Part shown: positions 25,319 to 33,331 of the stretch, in pieces
How the letters are laid out: each line of letters starts with the position of its first letter
Position numbering within the stretch: the first letter of the stretch is position 1
Assembly: GCA_965218935.1 (NCBI GenBank)
Contig: CBDCMH010000007.1
Coordinates: 434,001 to 498,000, forward strand
Direction of reading: 5' to 3'
DNA length: 64,000 nucleotides
DNA from: JADFOI01 sp965218935
Lineage (GTDB): Bacteria; Acidobacteriota; UBA6911; RPQK01; JADFOI01
The notes under the pieces: generated by a model
Told to the model about the DNA's origin: nothing
Seen by the model: only the letters and a program-made list of their open reading frames with translations
The model's database searches: none
Program-made: the position numbers and the translations under genes

Positions 25319-25378
25319 GCCTAACAACGGCATGCCAAAGGTGGCGCTACGCGGCCCCTCTGATGCCGAGCGTTAGCT
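25319..25378 (+). repeat. attC-like recombination site
   Basis: The 60-bp segment begins GCCTAAC (fits RYYYAAC) and ends GTTAGCT (close to GTTRRRY). The arms AACAACGGCAT and ATGCCGAGCGTT pair with small bulges, as the R and L boxes of attC sites do. It lies 10 nt after a methyltransferase gene. No integron integrase is in the window. Confidence 0.55.
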
Positions 25379-26255
25379 AAGACAGCCAGAGCCCTTTGGG
25401 TGAGGAACCCAACGAGCGTTCACTCAATTCCACCTAACTTTGATTCCTAAGATGACCCCTAAATCCGCAACCAAGACGCAACCAAAGGCTCATCCAGGTT
25501 CTTCGGTTGCGGTTCCTGTTTTTACTAAGTCATTTATTTTGAATAGGTTCTAAGGATAGACGAGAAGGCCTTTAGGTCTCAAAGATCAAACGGTCTGTTG
25601 TTAGGGTAAATCCAGGCATCTCTTGAAAATACTGTATTTACTGGATTTCAGCAATTCACCAAAGTGGCACAGAGCGGAATAACGCGGAAGAAAGCCGCAA
25701 CTTCCGCAACCTATACGCAACCAGATTTTCACCGTCCACTCACGGCTCCAAATTCATCCGCCGCAGATAAGGATGAGAAGGCCAAACTCCTCAGAGGCAG
25801 TCTCTAAAATGAGCTGCAATTAAAGGAACGCAGTCCCAAAGCTTGGGCTGCAAAATATTCACTCTAAGCAAAGGAGCTTGGCCATGAAAGATTCTATCAG
25901 AGAGATCAACGAGATTCCGGAACTGACCATGGGTTGCCGGGGCCATCTCGTCCTCTTGCCGCTGAGCGAAAATCACTAGTCCGGTATGCCGACTACACGG
26001 CCATGTGAATAAATCAGCAAAAGAAATCCAGCGAGGGGTACTCGCTATGGGTCTGCCGGCGAACTGACCCTCTTGTCGAGATTGCGATATCGCGTGACGA
26101 TGATGTCGAGGTAAGACTGATTAGTGGCAATCAAAACTCCCGTCTAAGATAGATATCGCCGGCGGAAGCGCGCAGAATCAGTTTTGGTCCGGCAAAACAC
26201 CTCCCCACCGCCTTCAGCACCAACCGTTTCTCTCCACACGGAGTCTAAGGACAAC
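25379..26255. other. intergenic region with arm-like repeats
   Basis: About 880 nt without a supported gene. It contains CCGCAACCAAGACGCAACC at 25465-25483 and the second copy of the 55-bp arm-like block at 25668-25722. The remainder shows no clear feature. Confidence 0.5.
25668..25722 (+). repeat. arm-like direct repeat block, copy 2
   Basis: Aligns base for base with 17021-17075 with only a few differences, in the same orientation, ending CCGCAACCTATACGCAACC. The pair brackets 8.6 kb holding DUF3179, HTTM, the MerT/MerP-like operon, the IS and the methyltransferase, suggesting a unit that once integrated as a block. Confidence 0.6.
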
Positions 26256-28469
26256 ATGAGACCAGGCACAAGAAGGATCTTCCCCTTGTTTTCCGTCAAC
26301 AACAGGGCCCTCTGGACCGTCGCAGCAGGAGTCTTCATATTTGGATCGAGCCCGATTCACGGTCAAAGTCGTCCGGAGTTCCATGTTTCGCGCACGACTG
26401 CTTCGCCGACGATCGATGGCCATCTGAATGACGAGGCCTGGAGGGGCGAACCCCTGGATCTCGTTGATTGGGTCTCGTATAACCCACTGCGCGGCGAGAG
26501 AGCCGAGTGGCGCACCGATGTGCGGATTGTCTATGACGATCGAAACATCTTTTTCGCCTTTCACTGTTTTGATCCCGAACCCGACAGGATACGCACCACC
26601 ATCAGCCGCCGCGACAACGCGTTTAATGACGACTGGATGGCGCTGAGCCTGGATTCGGCCGGGACGGGCCAAACCGCCTATCACTTGTTTTCGAATCCCA
26701 GCGGTATTCAGATGGACGCGCTGAATACGTCGGCGTCCGGGGAGCAGTTTGAGGTCGATCTGCTGTGGGACAGCGCCGGCACGATCACCGATGACGGTTA
26801 CGTCATCGAGATGAGAGTGCCTCTTCAGACCATTCGCTTCTCAGGCGACGACGAAGTAAGGATGGGCATCCTGTTCTTTCGGCGAATCAGCCGAACCGGC
26901 GTCTCATACTCGTGGCCCGAGATGCTACCGGGACAGTGGGTATTCGACAGGCCCGGTCTCCTGGTGTTCAACGACCTCAGCCAGCCGCAGTTGGTCGAGG
27001 TCTTGCCCAGTATCACGTACGGCATCAGCCAGACTCGGGCCACGCCAACCCAATGGAACGACGCCCTTCAGAAAGGCGACATCGGCCTGAGCGGGAAGTT
27101 CGGGATCACTTCCAATATCACCCTCGACGGCACGATCAATCCGGACTTCAGTCAGGTGGAGAGCGATGCGTTCCAGGTCGAGGTCAACCAGCGCTTCCCG
27201 ATTTTCAATTCGGAGAAGCGTCCTTTCTTTATGGAAGGTATGGGTCTGTTCAACATTGCCGGAACCGGTGGCGACGGCAACATGCGAACAGGGGTGCACA
27301 CCCGGCGGATCATCGATCCCTCTTGGGGAAGCAAGCTCACCGGAACCGCAGGCAGGGTCACGTTCGGCCTGCTCAATGCGTCTGACGAGAACCCTGAAGG
27401 CAACGACCCTACAAGTAAGTTTTTCACGATCGGACGCGTGACCTATGCGCTGGGGGGGTCGGATTACATCGGCGCCATCGTGACAGACACGGAGCATGCG
27501 GGACGCCGCAATACTGTCGTAGGCGGCGATCTGTCGGTCAGGCTCTCGCCCTCCCAGCAAGTCTCAGCAACATTTCTCAACTCGCAAACCGCAGTCAGTT
27601 CCGGAGGCAGCACTCGAAGTGCCGCCACCCAGGTGTCGTACAACTACAACACACGCCGAATCGCATGGTTCAATCAGGTGGAGCATTACGGAAGGGACTT
27701 CCAAATGGACACTGCGTTTTTCAATCGTACCGGTTTCACTTCGGGGTGGTCTTTTGGAGAGCTCAATTTCTATTCAAAAGAAGGCAGTTACGTCTGGTTG
27801 AAACGAGTGCATCCGTTCTACTGGATGAAGCTTGGGCATGATCGAAATCAGGACGGCAAAGAAGCACTATTCAACACCGGCATCCGATTCAATTTCACGC
27901 GGCAAGGGTTTCTCAGCGTCGCCCATCGCCGCGGCGACGAACCATGGCTAGGTCAGCAATTCAAGACGGGAGGAGGGATCAATGTCGAGGGCACGGTCCA
28001 GATGCTTCGATGGCTCCATATCAACGGCGATTTCAACACGGGGCGGGCCATTTTCTTCGACCCGGTGAACCCGTTTCAGGGACAGTCACGCACAGGGAGC
28101 TTCAGCCTTACACTGCAGCCGAACCAGCACCTCAATCAGAGCATCGAGTACAACGCAGTGCGGTTTAACCGGGCATCTACGGGCGAACGCGTTTTTGAGG
28201 TGGATATTGTGAACTTGAGGGTCGCCTACCACTTCAACAGACATTTCCTTATACGCCTGCTCGAGCAGTACGATAGTTCCCGCCACCGGCTGTTAACCGA
28301 TCTGCTTGCGTCGTACGAGTTCGTTCCCGGCACGGTCCTCCACGCCGGATACGGATCCCTTTACGAGAAGCGCACTTTTGAGTCGGGCCAGCTCCTTCCG
28401 AATGGCGGGGACTACATGACCACAAGCCGCGGTCTGTTCTTCAAGGCATCTTATCTGCACCGCTTTTAA
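26256..28469 (+). CDS. DUF5916 protein with CBM9-like N-terminal domain
   Basis: The 737-residue exported protein has a hydrophobic leader (LWTVAAGVFIFGSSPIHGQ), then a CBM9-like domain (PTIDGHLNDEAWRG, TDVRIVYDDRNIFFAFHCFD), then the DUF5916 region with NPDFSQVESDAFQVEVNQRF and FPIFNSEKRPFFMEG, and a long beta-barrel-like C-terminus ending FFKASYLHRF. Such proteins are common in Acidobacteria, Bacteroidetes and Gemmatimonadetes; role unknown, probably at the outer membrane. ATG 26256 has AAGGA 4 nt upstream and is preferred over the frame opening at 26184. It stands alone between arm-like repeat blocks. Confidence 0.87.
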   Translation: MRPGTRRIFPLFSVNNRALWTVAAGVFIFGSSPIHGQSRPEFHVSRTTASPTIDGHLNDEAWRGEPLDLVDWVSYNPLRGERAEWRTDVRIVYDDRNIFFAFHCFDPEPDRIRTTISRRDNAFNDDWMALSLDSAGTGQTAYHLFSNPSGIQMDALNTSASGEQFEVDLLWDSAGTITDDGYVIEMRVPLQTIRFSGDDEVRMGILFFRRISRTGVSYSWPEMLPGQWVFDRPGLLVFNDLSQPQLVEVLPSITYGISQTRATPTQWNDALQKGDIGLSGKFGITSNITLDGTINPDFSQVESDAFQVEVNQRFPIFNSEKRPFFMEGMGLFNIAGTGGDGNMRTGVHTRRIIDPSWGSKLTGTAGRVTFGLLNASDENPEGNDPTSKFFTIGRVTYALGGSDYIGAIVTDTEHAGRRNTVVGGDLSVRLSPSQQVSATFLNSQTAVSSGGSTRSAATQVSYNYNTRRIAWFNQVEHYGRDFQMDTAFFNRTGFTSGWSFGELNFYSKEGSYVWLKRVHPFYWMKLGHDRNQDGKEALFNTGIRFNFTRQGFLSVAHRRGDEPWLGQQFKTGGGINVEGTVQMLRWLHINGDFNTGRAIFFDPVNPFQGQSRTGSFSLTLQPNQHLNQSIEYNAVRFNRASTGERVFEVDIVNLRVAYHFNRHFLIRLLEQYDSSRHRLLTDLLASYEFVPGTVLHAGYGSLYEKRTFESGQLLPNGGDYMTTSRGLFFKASYLHRF

Positions 28470-28520
28470 GACCTTAGAAAGCAGCACGACGCGCCGCACC
28501 CATTGACCCCATACTGCGGC

Positions 28521-28564
28521 GAGACGCGGAAAATAACCGCACTTTCTGCACCCTATACGCACCC
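28521..28564 (+). repeat. arm-like repeat block, GCACCC type
   Basis: Resembles 17021-17075 in layout but with GCACCC in place of GCAACC: TGCACCCTATACGCACCC at 28547-28564. A matching TGCACCCTATCTGCACCC lies at 33167-33184 after the intact integrase. The two may be the arm sites of one 4.6-kb element. Confidence 0.5.
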
Positions 28565-28581
28565 TGCGGAGTTGCCGTGTG

Positions 28582-29172
28582 CTATACCCCACTGTCTTCT
28601 AGATATTCTTCAGGACTCGCATTGAACTCTCTTGACTCCCCCTTTGGAATAGTCAGAGATGTCCATGACTGACCACACAGGTGTTTCGCGATGTAGACTA
28701 TCTGCCCGACGTGATACGAATAATGTGAAAGCTGACGGTTGATGGCCTGGTACACCGTATGAGGTTCATCATGAATCTGTACGGTGGCATCTAAATCCTG
28801 ATCGCTCAGATCAGCCAGAGCTGAGAAGAGATGGGACCAGCCCAGCTCCCACCTCTCCATCAAACCAGACTTGGTGTCCTCTGGTTGGATCACGAATTCC
28901 TTGTCACGATCTCGATCAGGTTTTTCACCGTCACTTGTTAAGAAGTCTTTCCACCTAGACCTCAAATTGCCACTTACGTGCTTAACCACTATCGCGATAC
29001 TGTTGCTATCATCGTTTGTTGTCTGAAAGAACTGTTGCTCTGTGATCTGCGATAGAGCCCTCTCTGCCAGCCGTTTTATTCTCCGAAACTCGTTGATAAG
29101 ATTGGTTCTATATTCCGCTAGATTGATGTTCTCGGACGCATTGTATCTAAAAATGGAACGCAGAACCGACAA
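28582..29172 (-). CDS. DinB-superfamily protein (DUF1572-like)
   Basis: A four-helix DinB-like protein of up to 196 residues. Features include IAIVVKHVSGNLRSRWKDFL, MERWELGWSHLFSALADL, and INRQLSHYSYHVGQIVYIAK. Histidines in VKHV, LSHYSYH and HVGQ match the metal-binding triad of this fold. Members act as thiol- or metal-dependent transferases or are uncharacterised. The start is uncertain: the longest frame uses a TTG at 29172 and there is no good ATG. It lies in the integrase module. Confidence 0.75.
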   Translation of the reverse strand: MSVLRSIFRYNASENINLAEYRTNLINEFRRIKRLAERALSQITEQQFFQTTNDDSNSIAIVVKHVSGNLRSRWKDFLTSDGEKPDRDRDKEFVIQPEDTKSGLMERWELGWSHLFSALADLSDQDLDATVQIHDEPHTVYQAINRQLSHYSYHVGQIVYIAKHLCGQSWTSLTIPKGESREFNASPEEYLEDSGV

Positions 29173-29374
29173 GCGTAGGATCCTGCTTCCTCGATGTTCA
29201 ACAGTGGGGAGGCTCGCACATGCCGTGGAAAGGTGGCTTGGGACTCCTGGCCAGCAAAAAATAAAATTTGAAAATTTCTCAGGCTATTGTTCTCTGGCTC
29301 TTATCGCGACGATTCATCACGACGGCATTAATCCAGTGAGAGGCAACCTCGTAGGACTTTTCAAGTAAATGATG

Positions 29375-30514
29375 TCACGACCTATCCAGTACATCCACCC
29401 CCCGAGCCCCAGCGTCTTCCGGCACCCAGTGAGCATAGATGTCCATCGTCATGCTCGTTTTAGCGTGCCCCAGCTGCTGGGAGACGTACATGGGATTCAC
29501 GCCAGCCATGAGAAGGTGAGTCGCAAAAGTATGTCTCAGGCTGTGCCAGTTCCTCACCCTCACCTCCGCCTTTTCCTGGACCCGCCGCCAGACTGTCCGT
29601 ACGAACCAGCTATGGCTGATGGGTACGTGGCCGGTGTGGGATGGGAACACCCACTTGTCGAGTTCTTTCCCGTCTCTGAGAGCCAGGGCTTTCTGGGACT
29701 TTTTGAGTTGCCGCATCATGAGGGTCAGCTCCGGTGTGGTGTCCACCCTCCTGGTGCTCTTAGCTGTCTTGGGGGTGGTCAGACTGCCGTTGACCGGCCA
29801 GTTGCGCCGGATCAGTACTTGCCGCTTGCCGAAGTCGAAGTCGTCCCACTGCAAGGTCCGAGCCTCTCCAAAGCGGAGACCGGTCTTAGCCGACAATGTG
29901 ATGAACTCGTGGTAATAGGGCCAGATGGCAGACGCCTCCAGAATTGCAACCAGTTCCTCCACACTAAACGGGTCGGCTTCCCTGACCGCTTTCTTCTGCC
30001 CAAAATACCGCCCCAGGTCTTTGATCGGATTACTGGCGATCAGCCCTTCCCGCTCTGCTTCTTTCATCACCAGGCGGGCCACACTCACAATGCTTCTGAT
30101 GCTCTCAGCGGACAGGGTGGCTTGCAGATTGATGCACATGGCCTTGACCTGGGCGTAGGTGATTTCATCCAGTGCCAGTTTGCCAAAGGTCGGGTTCAGG
30201 TGGTTCCTGATGGCACCGGCGTACAGCTTAACGGTGGTTTCCTTGCGGTCTGTCGTATGAGCTTCCTTGAGCCATTTTGTGGAGTATTGCCGGAAGGTGG
30301 GAAGACGACTTTTCCTCGCTCCCCCAAAGTCCTGGAAGGATTTCTTACTCAGGACTTCCAGTTCCACGCGCAGATACCTAGCGGCCTTGTTGGCCTCTTC
30401 CTGGCTCTCGCATCTAAGAGCCTTCCTCTTCCCTTTGTAGTGGGCGACGGCATACCAGCCCTTGGCATAAGGCTTACCTGTGAATTTGCCGGCAGGGTGA
30501 ACTTTGACGGTCAT
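29375..30514 (-). CDS. tyrosine recombinase/integrase
   Basis: About 379 residues. An N-terminal beta-rich arm-binding domain (GWYAVAHYKGKRKALRC) is followed by a SAM-like core-binding domain (TTVKLYAGAIRNHLNPTFGK) and a catalytic domain: first Arg in AKTGLRFGEART, HSLRHTFATH with the R-x-x-H box, QQLGHAKTSMTMDIYAH with the late His and the nucleophile Tyr. It is complete. ATG 30514 overlaps the stop of a 42-residue gene (ATGA), and GGAG lies 8 nt upstream. It probably integrated or excised part of the island; no att site of its own is clear. Confidence 0.9.
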   Translation of the reverse strand: MTVKVHPAGKFTGKPYAKGWYAVAHYKGKRKALRCESQEEANKAARYLRVELEVLSKKSFQDFGGARKSRLPTFRQYSTKWLKEAHTTDRKETTVKLYAGAIRNHLNPTFGKLALDEITYAQVKAMCINLQATLSAESIRSIVSVARLVMKEAEREGLIASNPIKDLGRYFGQKKAVREADPFSVEELVAILEASAIWPYYHEFITLSAKTGLRFGEARTLQWDDFDFGKRQVLIRRNWPVNGSLTTPKTAKSTRRVDTTPELTLMMRQLKKSQKALALRDGKELDKWVFPSHTGHVPISHSWFVRTVWRRVQEKAEVRVRNWHSLRHTFATHLLMAGVNPMYVSQQLGHAKTSMTMDIYAHWVPEDAGARGVDVLDRS

Positions 30515-30639
30515 TTTGCCAACTCCTTCACTATTTCCTTGGCCCACCGTCTCAACGCTGCGTCTTTTTCCTGTTCTTCCCGGAACTCTTCCACGACTCG
30601 TTTAACCTTTTCTTTGATCTCTCTACTTGTCTTTGTCAT
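30511..30639 (-). CDS. 42-aa charged helical protein coupled to the integrase
   Basis: The ORF MTKTSREIKEKVKRVVEEF continues to AKEIVKELAK and is almost all charged helix. GGAGGGGG lies 3 nt before the ATG, and its TGA overlaps the integrase ATG. This makes translation likely. It is too short for a typical excisionase with winged helix; a regulatory or directionality role beside the integrase is only inferred. No family recognised. Confidence 0.6.
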   Translation of the reverse strand: MTKTSREIKEKVKRVVEEFREEQEKDAALRRWAKEIVKELAK

Positions 30640-30976
30640 TTTCCCCCTCCCTAAAAGGATTCTGTTCTTCCGATATGAGCAGGAGTCTATCTCCTGCACT
30701 TTATCCTTGCAACGGTCAGCCGGTCGGTGTAGGGTGGTATCAGCGAACCGAGGAAGGAAACCTTGTGAATCTGGAATCAACCCATTAAAATTTGACCCGT
30801 CCTGGCCGTCCTGTGCCTTTCTCGGTTCGCGCTTTGAAAGGATTCACGCAGGATAGCCGGGGCACCAAAAGGTGGAGAACGAAAGGTGGCAAGGTGTCGG
30901 CTTTCGGGAAGCGGGCCTGAAGGGTGAGCAAACATCCTCCAAGCCCTGACCACCACAACCACACTAGGAGGTTGCA

Positions 30977-31114
30977 ATGGCTAAATCCAAAATACTTAAA
31001 TCCCCTGACCCTCAGCCCAACCCCCCGCTCGTCGAATTCACGATCACGGCTCGTGAGTTTCAGTTGCTCAGGCGGGAGATCCTCCCTAACCAACTTGGCG
31101 AAGGGAGGAGGTGA
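30977..31114 (+). CDS. 45-aa small protein upstream of the wHTH regulator
   Basis: Starts MAKSKILKSPDPQPNPPLVE and ends LLRREILPNQLGEGRR. AGGAGG precedes the ATG by 6 nt. The middle (FTITAREFQLLRR) resembles the start of an OmpR-type winged helix (LTIKEFNLLR in the gene at 31263), so it may be a trimmed paralogue or a small regulator. Its stop is 3 nt before the next ATG, forming a three-gene set divergent from the 42-aa/integrase pair. Confidence 0.55.
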   Translation: MAKSKILKSPDPQPNPPLVEFTITAREFQLLRREILPNQLGEGRR

Positions 31115-31117
31115 GCA

Positions 31118-31279
31118 ATGGGTAAAAGCAGCAGCAGGACAAAAAAGGGCATGCAACGCCGGAGGCATAACAAGGAATTGAGAAGGAAGCTTCATGAACA
31201 TGGCCTCAGGTCTAAGTCTAAGGCGGCGAATGAATTGAAAAGCAAAGAAAAGGGGGTGAGGCATGGGAGCAAAAGTTAA
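31118..31279 (+). CDS. 53-aa highly basic small protein
   Basis: Reads MGKSSSRTKKGMQRRRHNKE and ends in KEKGVRHGSKS. It is Lys/Arg-rich and probably binds nucleic acid. GGAGGTGAGC upstream gives a good ribosome site, and its end overlaps the next ORF by 17 nt. No family recognised; genes of this kind are common in element control regions. Confidence 0.55.
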   Translation: MGKSSSRTKKGMQRRRHNKELRRKLHEHGLRSKSKAANELKSKEKGVRHGSKS

Positions 31280-31790
31280 CCCCAAGCTAAATGTCTTAAC
31301 CCCGGACCGTCAGACCCTAGAGAAGCAAATGCACGACAATCTGCAAACGGCGATTCAGCATGCACACCCGAAGGACTTTGAGTACATCGGTAACCTTATG
31401 GAATTGCTTGTTTGGAAACTGTGCGAGAGCGAAGAAGAGAGGAAGAAGCAACAAAAGTGGGACAAGGAAATGGAACGCCGACTTACTGTCTTTGGATGCT
31501 GTGATGTTTCTCTTGATATGGATGCTCGGAAGGCCGTTATAGGGAAAAAGAGGATCAATCTAACCATCAAAGAGTTCAACTTACTCAGGTGCTTTCTGGA
31601 AAATGCGGGGACGGTTTTAAGCCGAGACGCCATCTTGGAATATTGCGGGATGAACCCTGGAGATGGCGGCGCACGCGGAGTGGATACCCACATCCAGCGA
31701 CTTCGCAGCAAATTGGGTGAGGCTGCGTACTGCATAGAAACGGTTCGAGGTATCGGATACCGTTTCGCTTCTATGCGAGGCATCACTTAG
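31263..31790 (+). CDS. orphan OmpR-type winged-helix regulator (no receiver domain)
   Basis: The last 85 residues form a Trans_reg_C winged helix: INLTIKEFNLLRCFLENAGT, VLSRDAILEYCG, RGVDTHIQRLRSKLGEA, IETVRGIGYRF. The first 90 residues are helical and charged (EEERKKQQKWDKEMERR) and contain no receiver domain. It is thus not a two-component response regulator in the usual sense and probably controls genes of the element, perhaps the flanking integrases. GGGGGTGAGG lies just upstream of the ATG. Confidence 0.8.
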   Translation: MGAKVNPKLNVLTPDRQTLEKQMHDNLQTAIQHAHPKDFEYIGNLMELLVWKLCESEEERKKQQKWDKEMERRLTVFGCCDVSLDMDARKAVIGKKRINLTIKEFNLLRCFLENAGTVLSRDAILEYCGMNPGDGGARGVDTHIQRLRSKLGEAAYCIETVRGIGYRFASMRGIT

Positions 31791-31819
31791 GGCTGGACGT
31801 TTAACGAGACGAGAAAACC

Positions 31820-31884
31820 CCCTGGCCCCCGTGACAGAGGCAACAATCGGCCCTCTAAAATAGTAAGGCCGCTGGGGGCCAGGG
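31820..31884 (+). promoter_or_regulatory. 11-bp inverted repeat in the integrase leader
   Basis: CCCTGGCCCCC at 31820-31830 and its exact complement GGGGGCCAGGG at 31874-31884 can form a long hairpin with a 43-nt loop between the regulator and the integrase gene. No T-run follows. It could be an operator for the regulator or an RNA structure; both are inference. A possible 33-codon ORF starts at about 31897. Confidence 0.5.
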
Positions 31885-31987
31885 TTGTAGAAATTATGAC
31901 CGAAAAGTGGAAGCAAAACGGTGACGGAAGTTACGGCAAACCCCTGGCCGTCTTCGGGCGGTCAGAGGGAAAGGAAGGAGAAATAAC

Positions 31988-33145
31988 ATGGGAGTAACAG
32001 TCAGAGAAAAAGTAAAAGACTCAGGCGTGTGGTGGGTGTTTATCGTCCACAACACCAAGCGGACCTGCCGGAAGGTTGGAGACCGTAAAGCAGCAAGAGA
32101 AGCCGCTCGGAAGATCGAAGCCAGGCTTACCCTCGGCAAGGGAGCATTTCCTGAAAAGGCAAAGCCAGCGACCCCTACGCTTAGTCGCCAGTTCAAAACC
32201 TTTGAGAAGTCCTACAGAGCCACGCTCGAGCCGACTACATGGTCGTCCTACGAAACGAGTATGAGGGTGCATGTGCTGCCTAAGTTTGGGCAGCTATGCC
32301 TGGATGACCTCACGCGGGTCAAGATGAAGGAGTTTGTTGCGGAGCTGGTAGAGAAGGGACTCGCCAGAGATTCAATTCGGTTGGTTCTGGCTTCGCTTGC
32401 GATCGTCTACAACCAAGCCATTGAAGACAAGGTAGTGAGTGAGAACCCTGCCAAAAGCCTTGGAACCTTCTACCGCCAGGCCCCGGTCAAACATGAAGAA
32501 ATTACACCACTGACAGAAGAGGAATCTGTTCTCTTCCTTGGGACCACATTGAAGTATGAGCCCAAGCGGTACCCCTTGTTCCTCTGCGCACTTCATACGG
32601 GCATGAGAAGCGGGGAGTTGGCCGGTATTCAGTGGCCTGACGTTGACTGGCATGGGAAGTTTCTTGAGGTACGCCGCCAGGTTGTCCGTGGCCAGGTCAC
32701 AAGCCTGAAGACCAAGAACGGAAGAAGAAGGGTGGACCTCTCAGACGATTTATTGGAAGCCTTGAGAGGCCTTCGCCGCCAGATGCAGGAAGAGGCGATG
32801 AAGGACGGCAAGAATGCAATCCCCGAGTGGATTTTCTCCAACCGCCAGGGCGGTTTCCTGGATATGTATAACGTGAAGCGGCGTTACTTCAAGCGGGTAC
32901 TGCACAAAGCGGGTCTTCGGGACATCAGGTTTCACGATCTGAGACACACCTTCGCTTCTCAACTCCTGTGCAACGGGGGAAATATCTTATACGTCAGCCA
33001 GCAGCTCGGCCATGCGAACCCACAGATCACCATGAAGATTTACAGCCATTGGATCCCGAATGATAGTCAGCGTGAGGCGATGAACAGGCTCCCGTCTCTT
33101 AACAGAGCGGCAGACAATTCAAAGGCCGAGAGGGTGGTAGTGTAA
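31988..33145 (+). CDS. tyrosine recombinase/integrase adjacent to tRNA-Ala
   Basis: The 385-residue integrase has an N-terminal arm-binding domain (DSGVWWVFIVHNTKRTCRKV), core-binding domain (TWSSYETSMRVHVLPKFGQL) and catalytic domain with LHTGMRSGELAGIQW, HDLRHTFASQL, and QQLGHANPQITMKIYSHW, giving R, H-x-x-R, H and Tyr. GGAAGGAG precedes the ATG by about 6 nt. It ends about 110 bp from the tRNA-Ala repeat, the usual position of the integrase responsible, so I assign the 16.3-kb tRNA-bounded insertion to it. Confidence 0.9.
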   Translation: MGVTVREKVKDSGVWWVFIVHNTKRTCRKVGDRKAAREAARKIEARLTLGKGAFPEKAKPATPTLSRQFKTFEKSYRATLEPTTWSSYETSMRVHVLPKFGQLCLDDLTRVKMKEFVAELVEKGLARDSIRLVLASLAIVYNQAIEDKVVSENPAKSLGTFYRQAPVKHEEITPLTEEESVLFLGTTLKYEPKRYPLFLCALHTGMRSGELAGIQWPDVDWHGKFLEVRRQVVRGQVTSLKTKNGRRRVDLSDDLLEALRGLRRQMQEEAMKDGKNAIPEWIFSNRQGGFLDMYNVKRRYFKRVLHKAGLRDIRFHDLRHTFASQLLCNGGNILYVSQQLGHANPQITMKIYSHWIPNDSQREAMNRLPSLNRAADNSKAERVVV

Positions 33146-33166
33146 CCCCTTTTTTTACCCATAATC

Positions 33167-33184
33167 TGCACCCTATCTGCACCC
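33167..33184 (+). repeat. arm-like tandem motif near the tRNA end
   Basis: TGCACCCTATCTGCACCC repeats the spacing of the motifs at 17057, 25704 and 28547. It lies between the integrase stop and the tRNA, where arm sites are expected. Confidence 0.5.
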
Positions 33185-33217
33185 AGGGCCTTTTGGACCG
33201 GTTCTGGGTGCTTTTTA
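33179..33217 (+). terminator. Rho-independent terminator after the integrase
   Basis: GCACCCAG at 33179-33186 pairs with CTGGGTGC at 33204-33211, followed by TTTTT. It would end the integrase transcript before the oppositely oriented tRNA gene. Confidence 0.75.
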
Positions 33218-33254
33218 GTATCTGGGTAATCTTATGAAATTAAAGGGGTTAAAG

Positions 33255-33331
33255 TGGTGGAGACGAAGGGATTCGAACCCTCGACCTCCTGAGTGCGATT
33301 CAGGCGCTCTTCCGAGCTGAGCTACGTCCCC
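33255..33331 (-). tRNA. tRNA-Ala (anticodon CGC), intact chimera
   Basis: The minus strand folds into a full cloverleaf: acceptor GGGGACG/CGTCTCC with the G3-U70 pair that identifies alanine tRNA, anticodon stem CCTGA/TCAGG with loop ATCGCAC (anticodon CGC), a GAGGG-TTCGAAT-CCCTT T-arm, discriminator A and encoded CCA. Both halves are shared with island ends (3' half at 16929, 5' half at 36094), so this copy was assembled by integration events. Its 5' end overlaps the stop of the truncated integrase by 10 nt, so its native promoter is gone; transcription may come from within the island. Confidence 0.93.
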
